Shown piece by piece: positions 1-6,512 of a stretch of DNA of 16,262 nucleotides; the first letter of the stretch is position 1, and every line of letters starts with the position of its first letter. Source of the DNA: JBJHBY01 sp050485745 (lineage in GTDB: Bacteria; Pseudomonadota; Gammaproteobacteria; Pseudomonadales; CAMLJR01); assembly GCA_050485745.1 (NCBI GenBank), contig JBJHBY010000057.1, positions 1-16,262 of the forward strand. The letters run 5' to 3'. The notes under the pieces are model-generated. The model had not been told where the DNA came from, did no database searches, and saw nothing but the letters and a program-made list of their open reading frames with translations. A program made the translations under genes and the position numbers.

Positions 1-1
1 C

Positions 2-358
2 GGCCTCGTCGACGTGCCGGTGACCTTCGGCGGCGTCGAGTTCCGCAGCGGCTGGTGGGTCCATGCCGATGTCGACGCCGTCCTGGTCAGCCGCGAGGAA
101 CTGAAGGGCATGGTCAACCAGCTCAATGTGTTTCGCGCCGAGTACGGCACCGACAAGCACCCCGATTACCAGATCCAGGCGATGCTCAGCGACATCGATC
201 CTTACGATGTGGATGGCTATCGCGGTGCCGCGGAGGCCTGTGGCGTGACCGAATTCATGACCGCACCCTGGGGCGCATATGACATGAAAGAGCTGAGCCT
301 GCAGGACAAGATCGACTACCTGAAGCGCTTCGGCGACGAGGTCATCGCGAAATACTGA
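2..358 (+). CDS. C-terminal part of a luciferase-like (LLM) flavin-dependent oxidoreductase, 5' end outside window
   Basis: The reading frame is open from base 2 to a TGA at 356-358, so this is the last 118 residues of a longer protein. A GTG at 14 is in frame but the frame continues upstream without a stop, so it is not taken as the start. The tail shows the pattern usual at the end of luciferase-like monooxygenases: a DVDGYRGAAEACGVTEF stretch (a helix then the last beta strand of the TIM barrel), APW, then a helix ending KRFGDEVIAKY. Such enzymes bind FMN or F420 and oxidise small organic substrates; the substrate cannot be read from this fragment. It converges on the complete LLM gene at 575-1582. 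Family assignment rests on the C-terminal pattern only and is moderate. Confidence 0.55.
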   Translation, partial: GLVDVPVTFGGVEFRSGWWVHADVDAVLVSREELKGMVNQLNVFRAEYGTDKHPDYQIQAMLSDIDPYDVDGYRGAAEACGVTEFMTAPWGAYDMKELSLQDKIDYLKRFGDEVIAKY

Positions 359-362
359 CCCC

Positions 363-375
363 CGGCGCAGCGCCG
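363..375 (+). terminator. Short GC hairpin just after the stop of the first gene, weak terminator candidate
   Basis: CGGCG-CAG-CGCCG begins 5 bp after the stop codon and is followed by TCCCTTG. The stem is strong but short, and the T-tract is poor, so rho-independent termination here is only possible. The larger palindrome starting at 382 may do the work instead. Confidence 0.25.
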
Positions 376-381
376 TCCCTT

Positions 382-418
382 GTAGGCTGGGTTAGCGGCG
401 CAGCCGCGTAACCCAGCG
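382..418 (+). repeat. REP-like palindrome, copy A
   Basis: The element opens with GTAGGCTGGGTTA and closes with TAACCCAGC. The outer arms GCTGGGTTA/TAACCCAGC pair perfectly, and an inner stem GCGGC-GCA-GCCGC stacks on them with one unpaired G. The GGGTTA...TAACCC hairpin preceded by GTAGG resembles REP-type intergenic palindromes found in many proteobacterial genomes, often spread by RAYT transposases. A second copy lies inverted at 515-550. In this place, between two converging genes, it could act as a bidirectional transcription stop or RNA-stabilising hairpin. Confidence 0.75.
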
Positions 419-463
419 TTCTCACTGTCTGTAAATCCTGCGCCGATATCGGTTCCGGAGTGG

Positions 464-494
464 TCCCGGGGAGCTTCGCAGGGAGCTCGCGGGA
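464..494. repeat. Imperfect hairpin between the two REP-like copies
   Basis: TCCCG (464-468) pairs with CGGGA (490-494) and GAGCT (471-475) pairs with AGCTC (484-488), with a small internal mismatch and an 8-nt loop. It lies between the two inverted REP-like palindromes, so the 216 bp gap holds three consecutive stem-loops. No coding sequence is supported here. Confidence 0.5.
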
Positions 495-514
495 ACGTCT
501 GGCATGAGGGGTGA

Positions 515-550
515 CGCCGGGTTACGCGCATTCGCGCTAACCCAGCCTAC
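515..550 (-). repeat. REP-like palindrome, copy B, inverted relative to copy A
   Basis: Read on the minus strand it begins GTAGGCTGGGTTAGCGC and ends TAACCCGGCG, matching copy A at 382-418 at both ends. The centre differs: GCGC-GAAT-GCGC here against GCGGC-GCA-GCCGC in copy A, but both remain self-complementary. One outer base is A in copy A and G here, which turns a T-A pair into a T-G wobble. Only the fold and the ends are preserved, as expected of a structural repeat. It ends 24 bp from the stop of the neighbouring minus-strand gene. Confidence 0.75.
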
Positions 551-574
551 GCGGCGACAAAGCCCCGGTGAACG

Positions 575-1582
575 TCACGGGTGGTGGGTGCCCACCGCTG
601 CCGGGGGTTCGATGTCAAGATGTGGCAGCACCTGCGACGCGAACAGTTCCAGGCTTTCCCAGCCCAGCTCCGGGGACATGCCGCCCATCAAGGGGTGCAG
701 GGCAAGGCGGCCGCCGGGACCCAGCTCACGGCAGATGTGTACGCACTCATCCGGAGTGACCACCTGGTAGGCCCCGCTGGCGCGCAGGCTGGCGGCATCA
801 TCGACCTGGGTGTAGACCGCGCGGTCCCCCATGCTGTCCGCCATCCAGCGACCATAGGCATTGGTCTCGTGCAGGGCGTGCGGGGCGATCTGCGCCCAGG
901 CCCGTTCCGGGTCCTCGGCCACGTGCAGGAACACCGGCCCCATGCGCTCAGCCGGTGCCGGTGTCCGACCCAGCTCTGCGCAGGCCCGGACATAGTCATC
1001 CATCAATTCCGGCATCGCCGGAATAAATGCATCCGCAAAGCGCGCTGCACGGCGTGCCGCAGCCTTCGATGCACCACCCAGTGCAATGGGAAGGGGCGAT
1101 TGCAGGGGGGCCGGTGTCACCCTCACCTGGCGGCCCCGGTATTCAAAGGCTTCGCCATGCCAGGCCGCTCGCATCGCTGTAATCGCCTCCTCGACCAGGC
1201 GGCCGCGCTGGCCCAGCTGGCGATCGAACATCGCGAATTCGCCGGGCACATAACCCCCGGCCGCCGTGATCTCGGCGCGGCCACCGCTGAGCAGGTCCAG
1301 CACCGCGATATCCTCGGCCAATCGCAGCGGGTCATGCAGGGGCAGGATCAGCGCCTGCACGCGAATGCGGATTCTTTCCGTGACCGCGGCGATGGCGCCG
1401 CCGAGCAGCAGCGGCGAAGGCAGGTAACCGTCGTCACTGCCGTGGTGCTCCGCCAGCATCACCGTGCCAAAGCCGTGGCGATCCGCCCAGGCACACTGTT
1501 CAACGGCAGCCTGGTACAGGGCCTGGCGGGACGCGCCAAAAGCCGGCGCGCGCATGTCGTACTTGATGACGAGATAGGTCAT
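575..1582 (-). CDS. Luciferase-like (LLM class) flavin-dependent oxidoreductase
   Basis: This complete 335-residue protein has the features of the bacterial luciferase / alkanal monooxygenase superfamily: an N-terminal beta strand (YLVIKYDMR), the AEHHGSDDGYLPSP segment at residues 44-57, the LDLLSGGRAEITAAGGY segment near 95-111 and LGGASKAAARRAARFADAF near 168-186, which usually contacts the flavin phosphate. It should be a cytosolic TIM-barrel enzyme using reduced FMN (or F420) and oxygen; the substrate is not evident. ATG at 1582 is preceded by GGGAG at good spacing. It lies 38 bp downstream of trhO on the same strand and is probably the last gene of that run, with REP-like hairpins following its stop. 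Confidence 0.85.
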   Translation of the reverse strand: MTYLVIKYDMRAPAFGASRQALYQAAVEQCAWADRHGFGTVMLAEHHGSDDGYLPSPLLLGGAIAAVTERIRIRVQALILPLHDPLRLAEDIAVLDLLSGGRAEITAAGGYVPGEFAMFDRQLGQRGRLVEEAITAMRAAWHGEAFEYRGRQVRVTPAPLQSPLPIALGGASKAAARRAARFADAFIPAMPELMDDYVRACAELGRTPAPAERMGPVFLHVAEDPERAWAQIAPHALHETNAYGRWMADSMGDRAVYTQVDDAASLRASGAYQVVTPDECVHICRELGPGGRLALHPLMGGMSPELGWESLELFASQVLPHLDIEPPAAVGTHHP

Positions 1583-1620
1583 GACAACTCCCGGGTTGAT
1601 TCAGGCCGGAGAAGAGACGA

Positions 1621-2517
1621 TCAGGCGTCCTGGTCACGGGCCGCGGCGAGCCGACGCTGCCGCTCGCGCTCGCGAAAACGCCCGCGCTGCCCGTCGCTGA
1701 GGCGGTGATGACAGTGGGGGCAGGAAACCCCCTGTTCGTAAAGCGGGGATTCGCGTTCTGCCGGTGAGACCGGATGACCGCAGCCATGGCACATGCCATG
1801 TGCTCCGGGGCGCAGCCCGTGACCTACGGCAACCCGGTCATCGAAAACGAAACACTCGCCGCGCCACAGGCTGTCCGCCTCGGGCACCTCCTCCAGGTAT
1901 TTCAGAATGCCACCCCTGAGGTGATACACGGTGTCCACACCCTGCTGACGCAAATAGGACGAGGCCTTCTCGCAGCGGATACCGCCCGTGCAGAACATGG
2001 CCACCTTCTTGTGCCGCTGCGGATCGATATGGGTCGCAGCCCACTCGGGAAAGTCACGGAAGCTTTCGGTTTCCGGGTTGATCGCTCCCTCGAAGCTGCC
2101 GATGGCTACCTCGTAGCCATTTCTTGTATCCACCACCAGCACATCCGGATCCTGCAGCACCGCATTCCAGTCCCGGGGGGCGACATAGGTGCCGACCACC
2201 TGGTTCGGATCCACACCGTCGACCCCCAGGGTGACGATCTCGCGCTTGAGCTTGACCTTCATGCGCTGGAACGGTTGTGCCGGTGCCTGCGATTCCTTCC
2301 AGTCGAGATCCGCCAGGCGTGGGTCGCGACGCAACCAGGCCAGCAAGCCGTCGATACCCGACCGGTCTCCAGCCACGGTGCCATTGATACCCTCATGCGC
2401 CAGCAGCAGGGACCCCTTCAGGCCCAGCGCACGGCAATGCTCCAGCAGGGGCTCGCGCAGGGCGCGGTAATCGTCCAGGTTGACGAACTTGTACAGGGCG
2501 ACAACCACATGGGACAT
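1621..2517 (-). CDS. trhO: TrhO, tRNA uridine(34) hydroxylase (rhodanese-like, formerly YceA)
   Basis: TrhO makes 5-hydroxyuridine at wobble position 34 of tRNAs, using oxygen, as the first step towards (m)cmo5U. The 298-residue product has the family layout: an N-terminal acylphosphatase-like domain (VVVALYKFVNLDDY, GINGTVAG at 44-50), a rhodanese domain around residues 110-215 with VVDTRNGYEV, and the catalytic loop CTGGIRC (Cys176 and Cys182). The C-terminal tail has two Cys pairs, CHGC (243-246) and CPHC (266-269), suggesting a small metal-binding knuckle. The frame extends 25 codons upstream, but that part overlaps bolA and looks like antisense-type composition; ATG at 2517 has GGAG 7 nt upstream and gives the conserved MSHVVVALYKF start. 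It begins 2 nt after the bolA stop, so the two are surely co-transcribed. Confidence 0.95.
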   Translation of the reverse strand: MSHVVVALYKFVNLDDYRALREPLLEHCRALGLKGSLLLAHEGINGTVAGDRSGIDGLLAWLRRDPRLADLDWKESQAPAQPFQRMKVKLKREIVTLGVDGVDPNQVVGTYVAPRDWNAVLQDPDVLVVDTRNGYEVAIGSFEGAINPETESFRDFPEWAATHIDPQRHKKVAMFCTGGIRCEKASSYLRQQGVDTVYHLRGGILKYLEEVPEADSLWRGECFVFDDRVAVGHGLRPGAHGMCHGCGHPVSPAERESPLYEQGVSCPHCHHRLSDGQRGRFRERERQRRLAAARDQDA

Positions 2518-2519
2518 AC

Positions 2520-2843
2520 TCAGCTCCGCTCGTGGCGGCTGCCACCCAGGCATTGCGGCGATGCTGGCGCCGGGGCCGCCCGCTGCTGCCACTCCTCCGG
2601 GGTATAGGTGTGCAGGGCCAGGGCGTGAACCGGGCCGGCCAGCTCTTCCGCCAGCAGGGAGTAGATCTGCCGGTGTCGTGCCACATCGCGCTGGCCGGCA
2701 AAGCGCTCACTCACCAGAACCACCTTGAAGTGGCTCTCGGAACCCGCCGGCACATTGTGCTGATGACTTTCGTTGACAACGTCGAGGTGCGCCGGCTCAA
2801 GGCCGGCGGACAGTTTTTCAGTGATGCGTGACTGGACAAACAT
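2520..2843 (-). CDS. bolA: BolA family morphogene/iron-sulfur-linked protein
   Basis: The 107-residue product is a near-textbook BolA: RITEKL, then EPAHLDVVNESHQHNVP, SESHFKVVLVSERF, RHRQIYSLLAEEL and VHALALHTYTPEEW. The KH-like fold with conserved His residues (the HFK and RHR regions) binds [2Fe-2S] clusters together with monothiol glutaredoxins; E. coli BolA also acts as a stress-induced DNA-binding regulator of shape, motility and biofilm. Length and motifs fit E. coli BolA rather than the shorter IbaG paralogue. The last 20 residues or so are a low-complexity tail. ATG at 2843 has GGGAGGG about 9 nt upstream. It lies 27 bp after a GGDEF-EAL gene and 2 nt before trhO. Confidence 0.95.
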   Translation of the reverse strand: MFVQSRITEKLSAGLEPAHLDVVNESHQHNVPAGSESHFKVVLVSERFAGQRDVARHRQIYSLLAEELAGPVHALALHTYTPEEWQQRAAPAPASPQCLGGSRHERS

Positions 2844-2870
2844 GACGGCTACCCTCCCCGTGGGCAGCCA

Positions 2871-5594
2871 TTATAACGAGCGGTCGCCGCGTCCGACATC
2901 CGATGCCTGCAGCAGACGATGGTGCAGGCGAATCCAGTCCTCGAGTTCCGCCTCGGCAAGAGGGCGGCAAATGAAGAAACCCTGCCCCTTGTCGCAGCCA
3001 AGGCTGCGCAAATCATTGAGCAGGGTATTGTTCTCGATGCCCTCGGCGGTCACCAGCATGCCGAGGTTGTGGGCAAGCTGCACCGTGGAGCGCACGATGA
3101 TGCGATCCTCCGCGCTTTCCAGCATCTGGGAGATAAAGGTACGGTCGATCTTCAGACTGTGGATCGGCAGGCTCTTCAGGTAAGCCAGAGAGGAATAGCC
3201 CGTGCCGTAATCGTCAATGGCAAAACGCACACCGAGGCCAGCCAGTGCCTCAAGGGTACGCCGCGCCTGCTCCGGGTCCGCCATCAGCGTACTCTCAGTG
3301 ATCTCCATGGTCAGCAGCTGGCCGGGCACATCGTGGCGTTGCAACAGCTGTGTCAAGCGATCCAGCAGTCCGACGTCGGCGATGTTGCGTGCCGAGATGT
3401 TCACCGACACATGATAATTCCAGCCCCTGTGACACCATTGGGCGAGGCGCTCCACCGTGTGCTCCAGCACCCACCAGGTCATCGCCTCGATCATATCGGT
3501 GAGCTCGACCAGGGGAATGAAATCCGCAGGCGGCAACAGGCCATGCTCCGGGTGCTGCCAGCGCAACAGCGCCTCGAAACCCAGCAGGCGTTCACTGCTC
3601 AAATCGATGATCGGCTGATAGTGCAGACGCAGCTCGTTCTGCTCGACTGCGCGGCGCACCTCCATCATCAGCCCCAGGCGGCGCAGGCTATGGTAGTCCT
3701 GGTCGGCCTGGTAGAAAGCGTAGTCACGGGAGTGATGCTTGGCCTGGTACATGGCCACATCGGCGCAACGCATCAGCGCACTGGCGGAGTCGCCTTGCTC
3801 AGGGTAACGGGCGATGCCCAGGCTGCCCCCGATTACCAGTTCGAGGTCGCCCACACGAAACGGCTGCCGGATCTGAGCAATGATCCCGCGCGCAATACGC
3901 CCCACGTCATCCGGGTCCAGCCCGTGGGGCAACAACAGGGCAAACTCGTCACCGCCGAGGCGCGCCACCAGGGCATCGGTGGGCGCAATTGCGGACAGGC
4001 GGGCACCAACCTCGCACAACAGATGGTCACCCGTTTCATGCCCGAGGGTATCGTTCACTTCCTTGAAACCGTCGAGGTCCAGCAGGAGTACGGCGAAACC
4101 GCGGTCACCATTGCCCTGCTGGATCGTCTGCTCCAGTTGTTCGATGAACCAGGCGCGATTGGGCAGCCCGGTGAGACTATCGTGCCGCGCGCGGTATTCG
4201 ACTTCACGCAGGTAACGCATCTGCTCCGTCATATCCGACAGGATGACGAAGGAATGCTCCATGCGGCCGTCGACAATCACCGCGTTCACGGTATAGGAGA
4301 CCCAGCGTTCGTTGCCATGGACATCGACGATACGGGTTGCCTGATCACGCAGGTGGTAACCCGCGCGGATCAGCTCCCGGGCCTGACCGGCCACATCCAT
4401 GACACCCGGAATCTCCGCCAGGGTGCAGCCCAGCAACTGCTCCTTGGCATCCAGTCCGAACAGCGCTGGCAGGGCATGGTTGCATTCGGCGATGCGGCCG
4501 TGGTTGAGCAGCCAGGGCACCTGTTGGTTGATGGGCAGATCCACCGGCATGGGTGGGTCCACCTCCACCACGTACTGGCCACTGGGATTGCTCTCGAAGA
4601 AGGTCAACTGGCGTGCGGCACGCTTCTCACGGTCACCCTGACGCCGGCGCAGATCCACCTCGGCAGCGGCGCGCACGGAAAAAATGGTCAGCAGTGAGCG
4701 CGCCAGTTCCGGCTCCGGCAACGGCTTGTGATGAAGAATCGAAAGCAGCCCGATGGGAAGCTCACCCTCCCCGTACAATGGCACACCGAGGTAGGACTCC
4801 GCGCCCATCTCCGCCAGCGCGTGATCCGCGGGAAAACGCTTCTGGACCCGTTCCGGAAAATAACAGGTGGCACGGTCGAATACTTCCGCACAAGGGGTGC
4901 CCTTCAGCGGGTAGGTCATCAGCGCCATGAATTCGCCCCGCCCCCAGAGCGCCAGTGTGCGCGCACAGGGCTGGCTGTCCTGGCTTACGGTCTCGGCGAC
5001 CATCACATAGTCGACCCCCAGCGAGGTCGCCAGCTGTTGTACCAGCCCCCTGAAAAAAGTATCACCCTGCCCCGAAACCAACTGCCGGGCAACATCGAAG
5101 ATCAGCGCTTCCTGGCGTCGGCGTGCCGTCTCGTCACGCTGTAATACGACCAGTTGGTGCAGCGCGCCATCGCGCACGGTACCGTGATAGGAAATGGAAA
5201 AGGCATGGAAGCGGCCAGCGCGCCGCCAGCGGCCGGGAATGCCCTCTGCGCAATAGCCACTGTGTGCCCCCTGCAGCAGCTGCGCACGCAGATAGGCCCT
5301 GGAACGTTCCAGCAGAGCGGGTTCGAGCTTACCGAGAGCGAGCAGTCCTTCGAGGCTCAGACCGATGATGGTCTCGGGCCCGCTCTCGATCATCGCTGCC
5401 ATCACGCCATTGCACTGAGAGATGCGGCTATGGCTCAGAATCGCATCGACCTGGGCCTCTACGGGCAGCTCAAGAGAGACCGGAGGTTCAAGATCACAAA
5501 CCAGAAGCGCATCGAGCGGCCTGTCGGCCTGATCCGCGGGTCGCACGCGCTCAGAGCTCAAGCTGCCTCCACCATGGTTTGTCCATGTTTGCAC
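2871..5594 (-). CDS. PAS-GAF-PAS-GGDEF-EAL cyclic-di-GMP turnover protein
   Basis: The 907-residue protein shows, in order, a PAS-like domain (about 50-155), a GAF domain (about 165-315), a second PAS (about 340-460), GGDEF (about 465-625, motif RLGGDEF at 545-551) and EAL (about 640-890). The GGDEF has DSLTGLPNR, LLDLDGFKEVND and GGDEF intact. The EAL has EALLRW (674-679), VNISARN, EITES, IDDYGTGYSS, LKID, AEGIEN and QGFFICRP, so both synthase and phosphodiesterase activity look possible. The I-site Arg is missing (A537-P-T-D540). No membrane segment is evident, so it is probably a cytosolic sensor. The start is uncertain: GTG at 5594 has GGAGGT 12 nt upstream and AGGGA directly against it; a TTG at 5561 (residue 12) has GGAGG 4 nt upstream. 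Confidence 0.93.
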   Translation of the reverse strand: MQTWTNHGGGSLSSERVRPADQADRPLDALLVCDLEPPVSLELPVEAQVDAILSHSRISQCNGVMAAMIESGPETIIGLSLEGLLALGKLEPALLERSRAYLRAQLLQGAHSGYCAEGIPGRWRRAGRFHAFSISYHGTVRDGALHQLVVLQRDETARRRQEALIFDVARQLVSGQGDTFFRGLVQQLATSLGVDYVMVAETVSQDSQPCARTLALWGRGEFMALMTYPLKGTPCAEVFDRATCYFPERVQKRFPADHALAEMGAESYLGVPLYGEGELPIGLLSILHHKPLPEPELARSLLTIFSVRAAAEVDLRRRQGDREKRAARQLTFFESNPSGQYVVEVDPPMPVDLPINQQVPWLLNHGRIAECNHALPALFGLDAKEQLLGCTLAEIPGVMDVAGQARELIRAGYHLRDQATRIVDVHGNERWVSYTVNAVIVDGRMEHSFVILSDMTEQMRYLREVEYRARHDSLTGLPNRAWFIEQLEQTIQQGNGDRGFAVLLLDLDGFKEVNDTLGHETGDHLLCEVGARLSAIAPTDALVARLGGDEFALLLPHGLDPDDVGRIARGIIAQIRQPFRVGDLELVIGGSLGIARYPEQGDSASALMRCADVAMYQAKHHSRDYAFYQADQDYHSLRRLGLMMEVRRAVEQNELRLHYQPIIDLSSERLLGFEALLRWQHPEHGLLPPADFIPLVELTDMIEAMTWWVLEHTVERLAQWCHRGWNYHVSVNISARNIADVGLLDRLTQLLQRHDVPGQLLTMEITESTLMADPEQARRTLEALAGLGVRFAIDDYGTGYSSLAYLKSLPIHSLKIDRTFISQMLESAEDRIIVRSTVQLAHNLGMLVTAEGIENNTLLNDLRSLGCDKGQGFFICRPLAEAELEDWIRLHHRLLQASDVGRGDRSL

Positions 5595-5648
5595 TCCCTG
5601 GAGCGGACCTCCAGTGCAAAGAGTAGCCGATGGGGAGCCATTCGAGTA

Positions 5649-5673
5649 GCCCCGGGGAGCTGTACCACGGGGC
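5649..5673 (-). other. GC hairpin between the SDR and GGDEF-EAL genes
   Basis: GCCCCG (5649-5654) and CGGGGC (5668-5673) can pair across a 13-nt loop, beginning about 11 bp after the SDR stop. No T-tract follows on the minus strand, so this is not a clear intrinsic terminator. It may stabilise the upstream mRNA or weaken read-through into the GGDEF-EAL gene. The 90 bp gap also leaves room for a separate promoter, but no good -35/-10 pair was seen. Confidence 0.3.
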
Positions 5674-5684
5674 CCGGGGGTCGA

Positions 5685-6455
5685 TCAGCGGGGGGGCATG
5701 CGCATGCCGGCGTCGAGCCGGATGGTCTCGCCGTTGAGGTAGCTATTTTCCAGCAAATGCAGCGCCAGGGCCGCGAATTCGGGGGGTTGACCCAGGCGCG
5801 GAGGAAACTGGGCATTGGCGGCCAGGCCATCCTGCATGGCCTGTGGTGCCATGGACATCAGCTCGGTGAGGAACACGCCCGGGCAGATGGTGTTCACCCG
5901 GATGCCCAGCTTGCCCAGATCACGGGCGATGGGCAGGGTCATGCCGATCACACCGGCCTTGCTGGCCGCGTAGGCAGCCTGGCCAATCTGCCCGTCGATA
6001 CCGGCCACCGAGGCGGTATTGACGATCGCACCGCGCTCGCCGTCGTCACTGACCGGGGTGTTCTGGCTCATGGCGTGGGCCACCAGGCGCAGCACATTGA
6101 AGGTGCCGTTGAGGTTGAGATCAACGATGCGGCGAAAGCGGTCCAGTGGGTAGGGCCCCTCACGGCCCACGGTGCGGGCGGCGTCGCCGCTGCCCGCACA
6201 GTTGACCAGCGCGTGAATCGGACCGAATGCCTGTTGTGCCCGTTCGATGCCCGCCTGTACCGAGGCCTCGTCGGTCACATCCACCGCAGCCCAGGTCACC
6301 GCCTCACCCAGAGATGCGGCGACGTCTCGTGCCTTGTCGGCGTTGATGTCGAAGATCGTGACCCGGGCACCCCGGGCCACCAGGGCATCCACGGTGGCCC
6401 GCCCCAGCCCGGAGGCCCCACCGGTGACGATCGCCGATTTGCCTTGCAGGTTCAT
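5685..6455 (-). CDS. SDR-family 3-hydroxyacyl-CoA dehydrogenase (type II / HSD10-like)
   Basis: A 256-residue classical short-chain dehydrogenase. It has the cofactor motif TGGASGLG (11-18), an acidic Asp at the end of beta-2 (FDIN) that favours NAD, NCAG (85-88), catalytic Ser149 and the YxxxK pair Tyr162/Lys166. The run GQIGQAAYAASKAG followed by GMTLPIARDLGKLGIRVNTICPG is typical of type II 3-hydroxyacyl-CoA dehydrogenases related to HSD17B10, which oxidise short, often 2-methyl-branched, 3-hydroxyacyl-CoAs. ATG at 6455 has GAGGAGG about 5 nt upstream. It follows the bifunctional beta-oxidation gene by 57 bp, supporting an acyl-CoA role; a hydroxysteroid substrate is the alternative. Confidence 0.88.
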   Translation of the reverse strand: MNLQGKSAIVTGGASGLGRATVDALVARGARVTIFDINADKARDVAASLGEAVTWAAVDVTDEASVQAGIERAQQAFGPIHALVNCAGSGDAARTVGREGPYPLDRFRRIVDLNLNGTFNVLRLVAHAMSQNTPVSDDGERGAIVNTASVAGIDGQIGQAAYAASKAGVIGMTLPIARDLGKLGIRVNTICPGVFLTELMSMAPQAMQDGLAANAQFPPRLGQPPEFAALALHLLENSYLNGETIRLDAGMRMPPR

Positions 6456-6512
6456 ATCGCCTCCTCGTCTTGTCTCGCCTCACCCATCAGCGCCGGATCA
6501 GACCGGCCCGAG

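Noticed and set aside
359..574. Small protein genes in the gap between the LLM genes
   Set aside because: The short frames run through the palindromes and lack ribosome sites; the hairpins explain the sequence better.
581..1708. Long + strand frame (375 codons) opposite the LLM gene
   Set aside because: It lies antisense to a clear family member, crosses the gene boundary and has no recognisable domain. GC-rich DNA gives such frames by chance.
1621..1800. Cys pairs at the TrhO C-terminus as a novel fused zinc domain
   Set aside because: Paired cysteines in this tail are, as far as I recall, common in bacterial TrhO proteins.
2518..2592. Upstream extension of trhO into bolA
   Set aside because: The added 25 residues do not resemble the family, and the ATG at 2517 has a good ribosome site and the conserved start.
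2919..4697. 592-codon + strand frame opposite the GGDEF-EAL gene
   Set aside because: Antisense shadow of a protein with all its catalytic motifs; no motif of its own.
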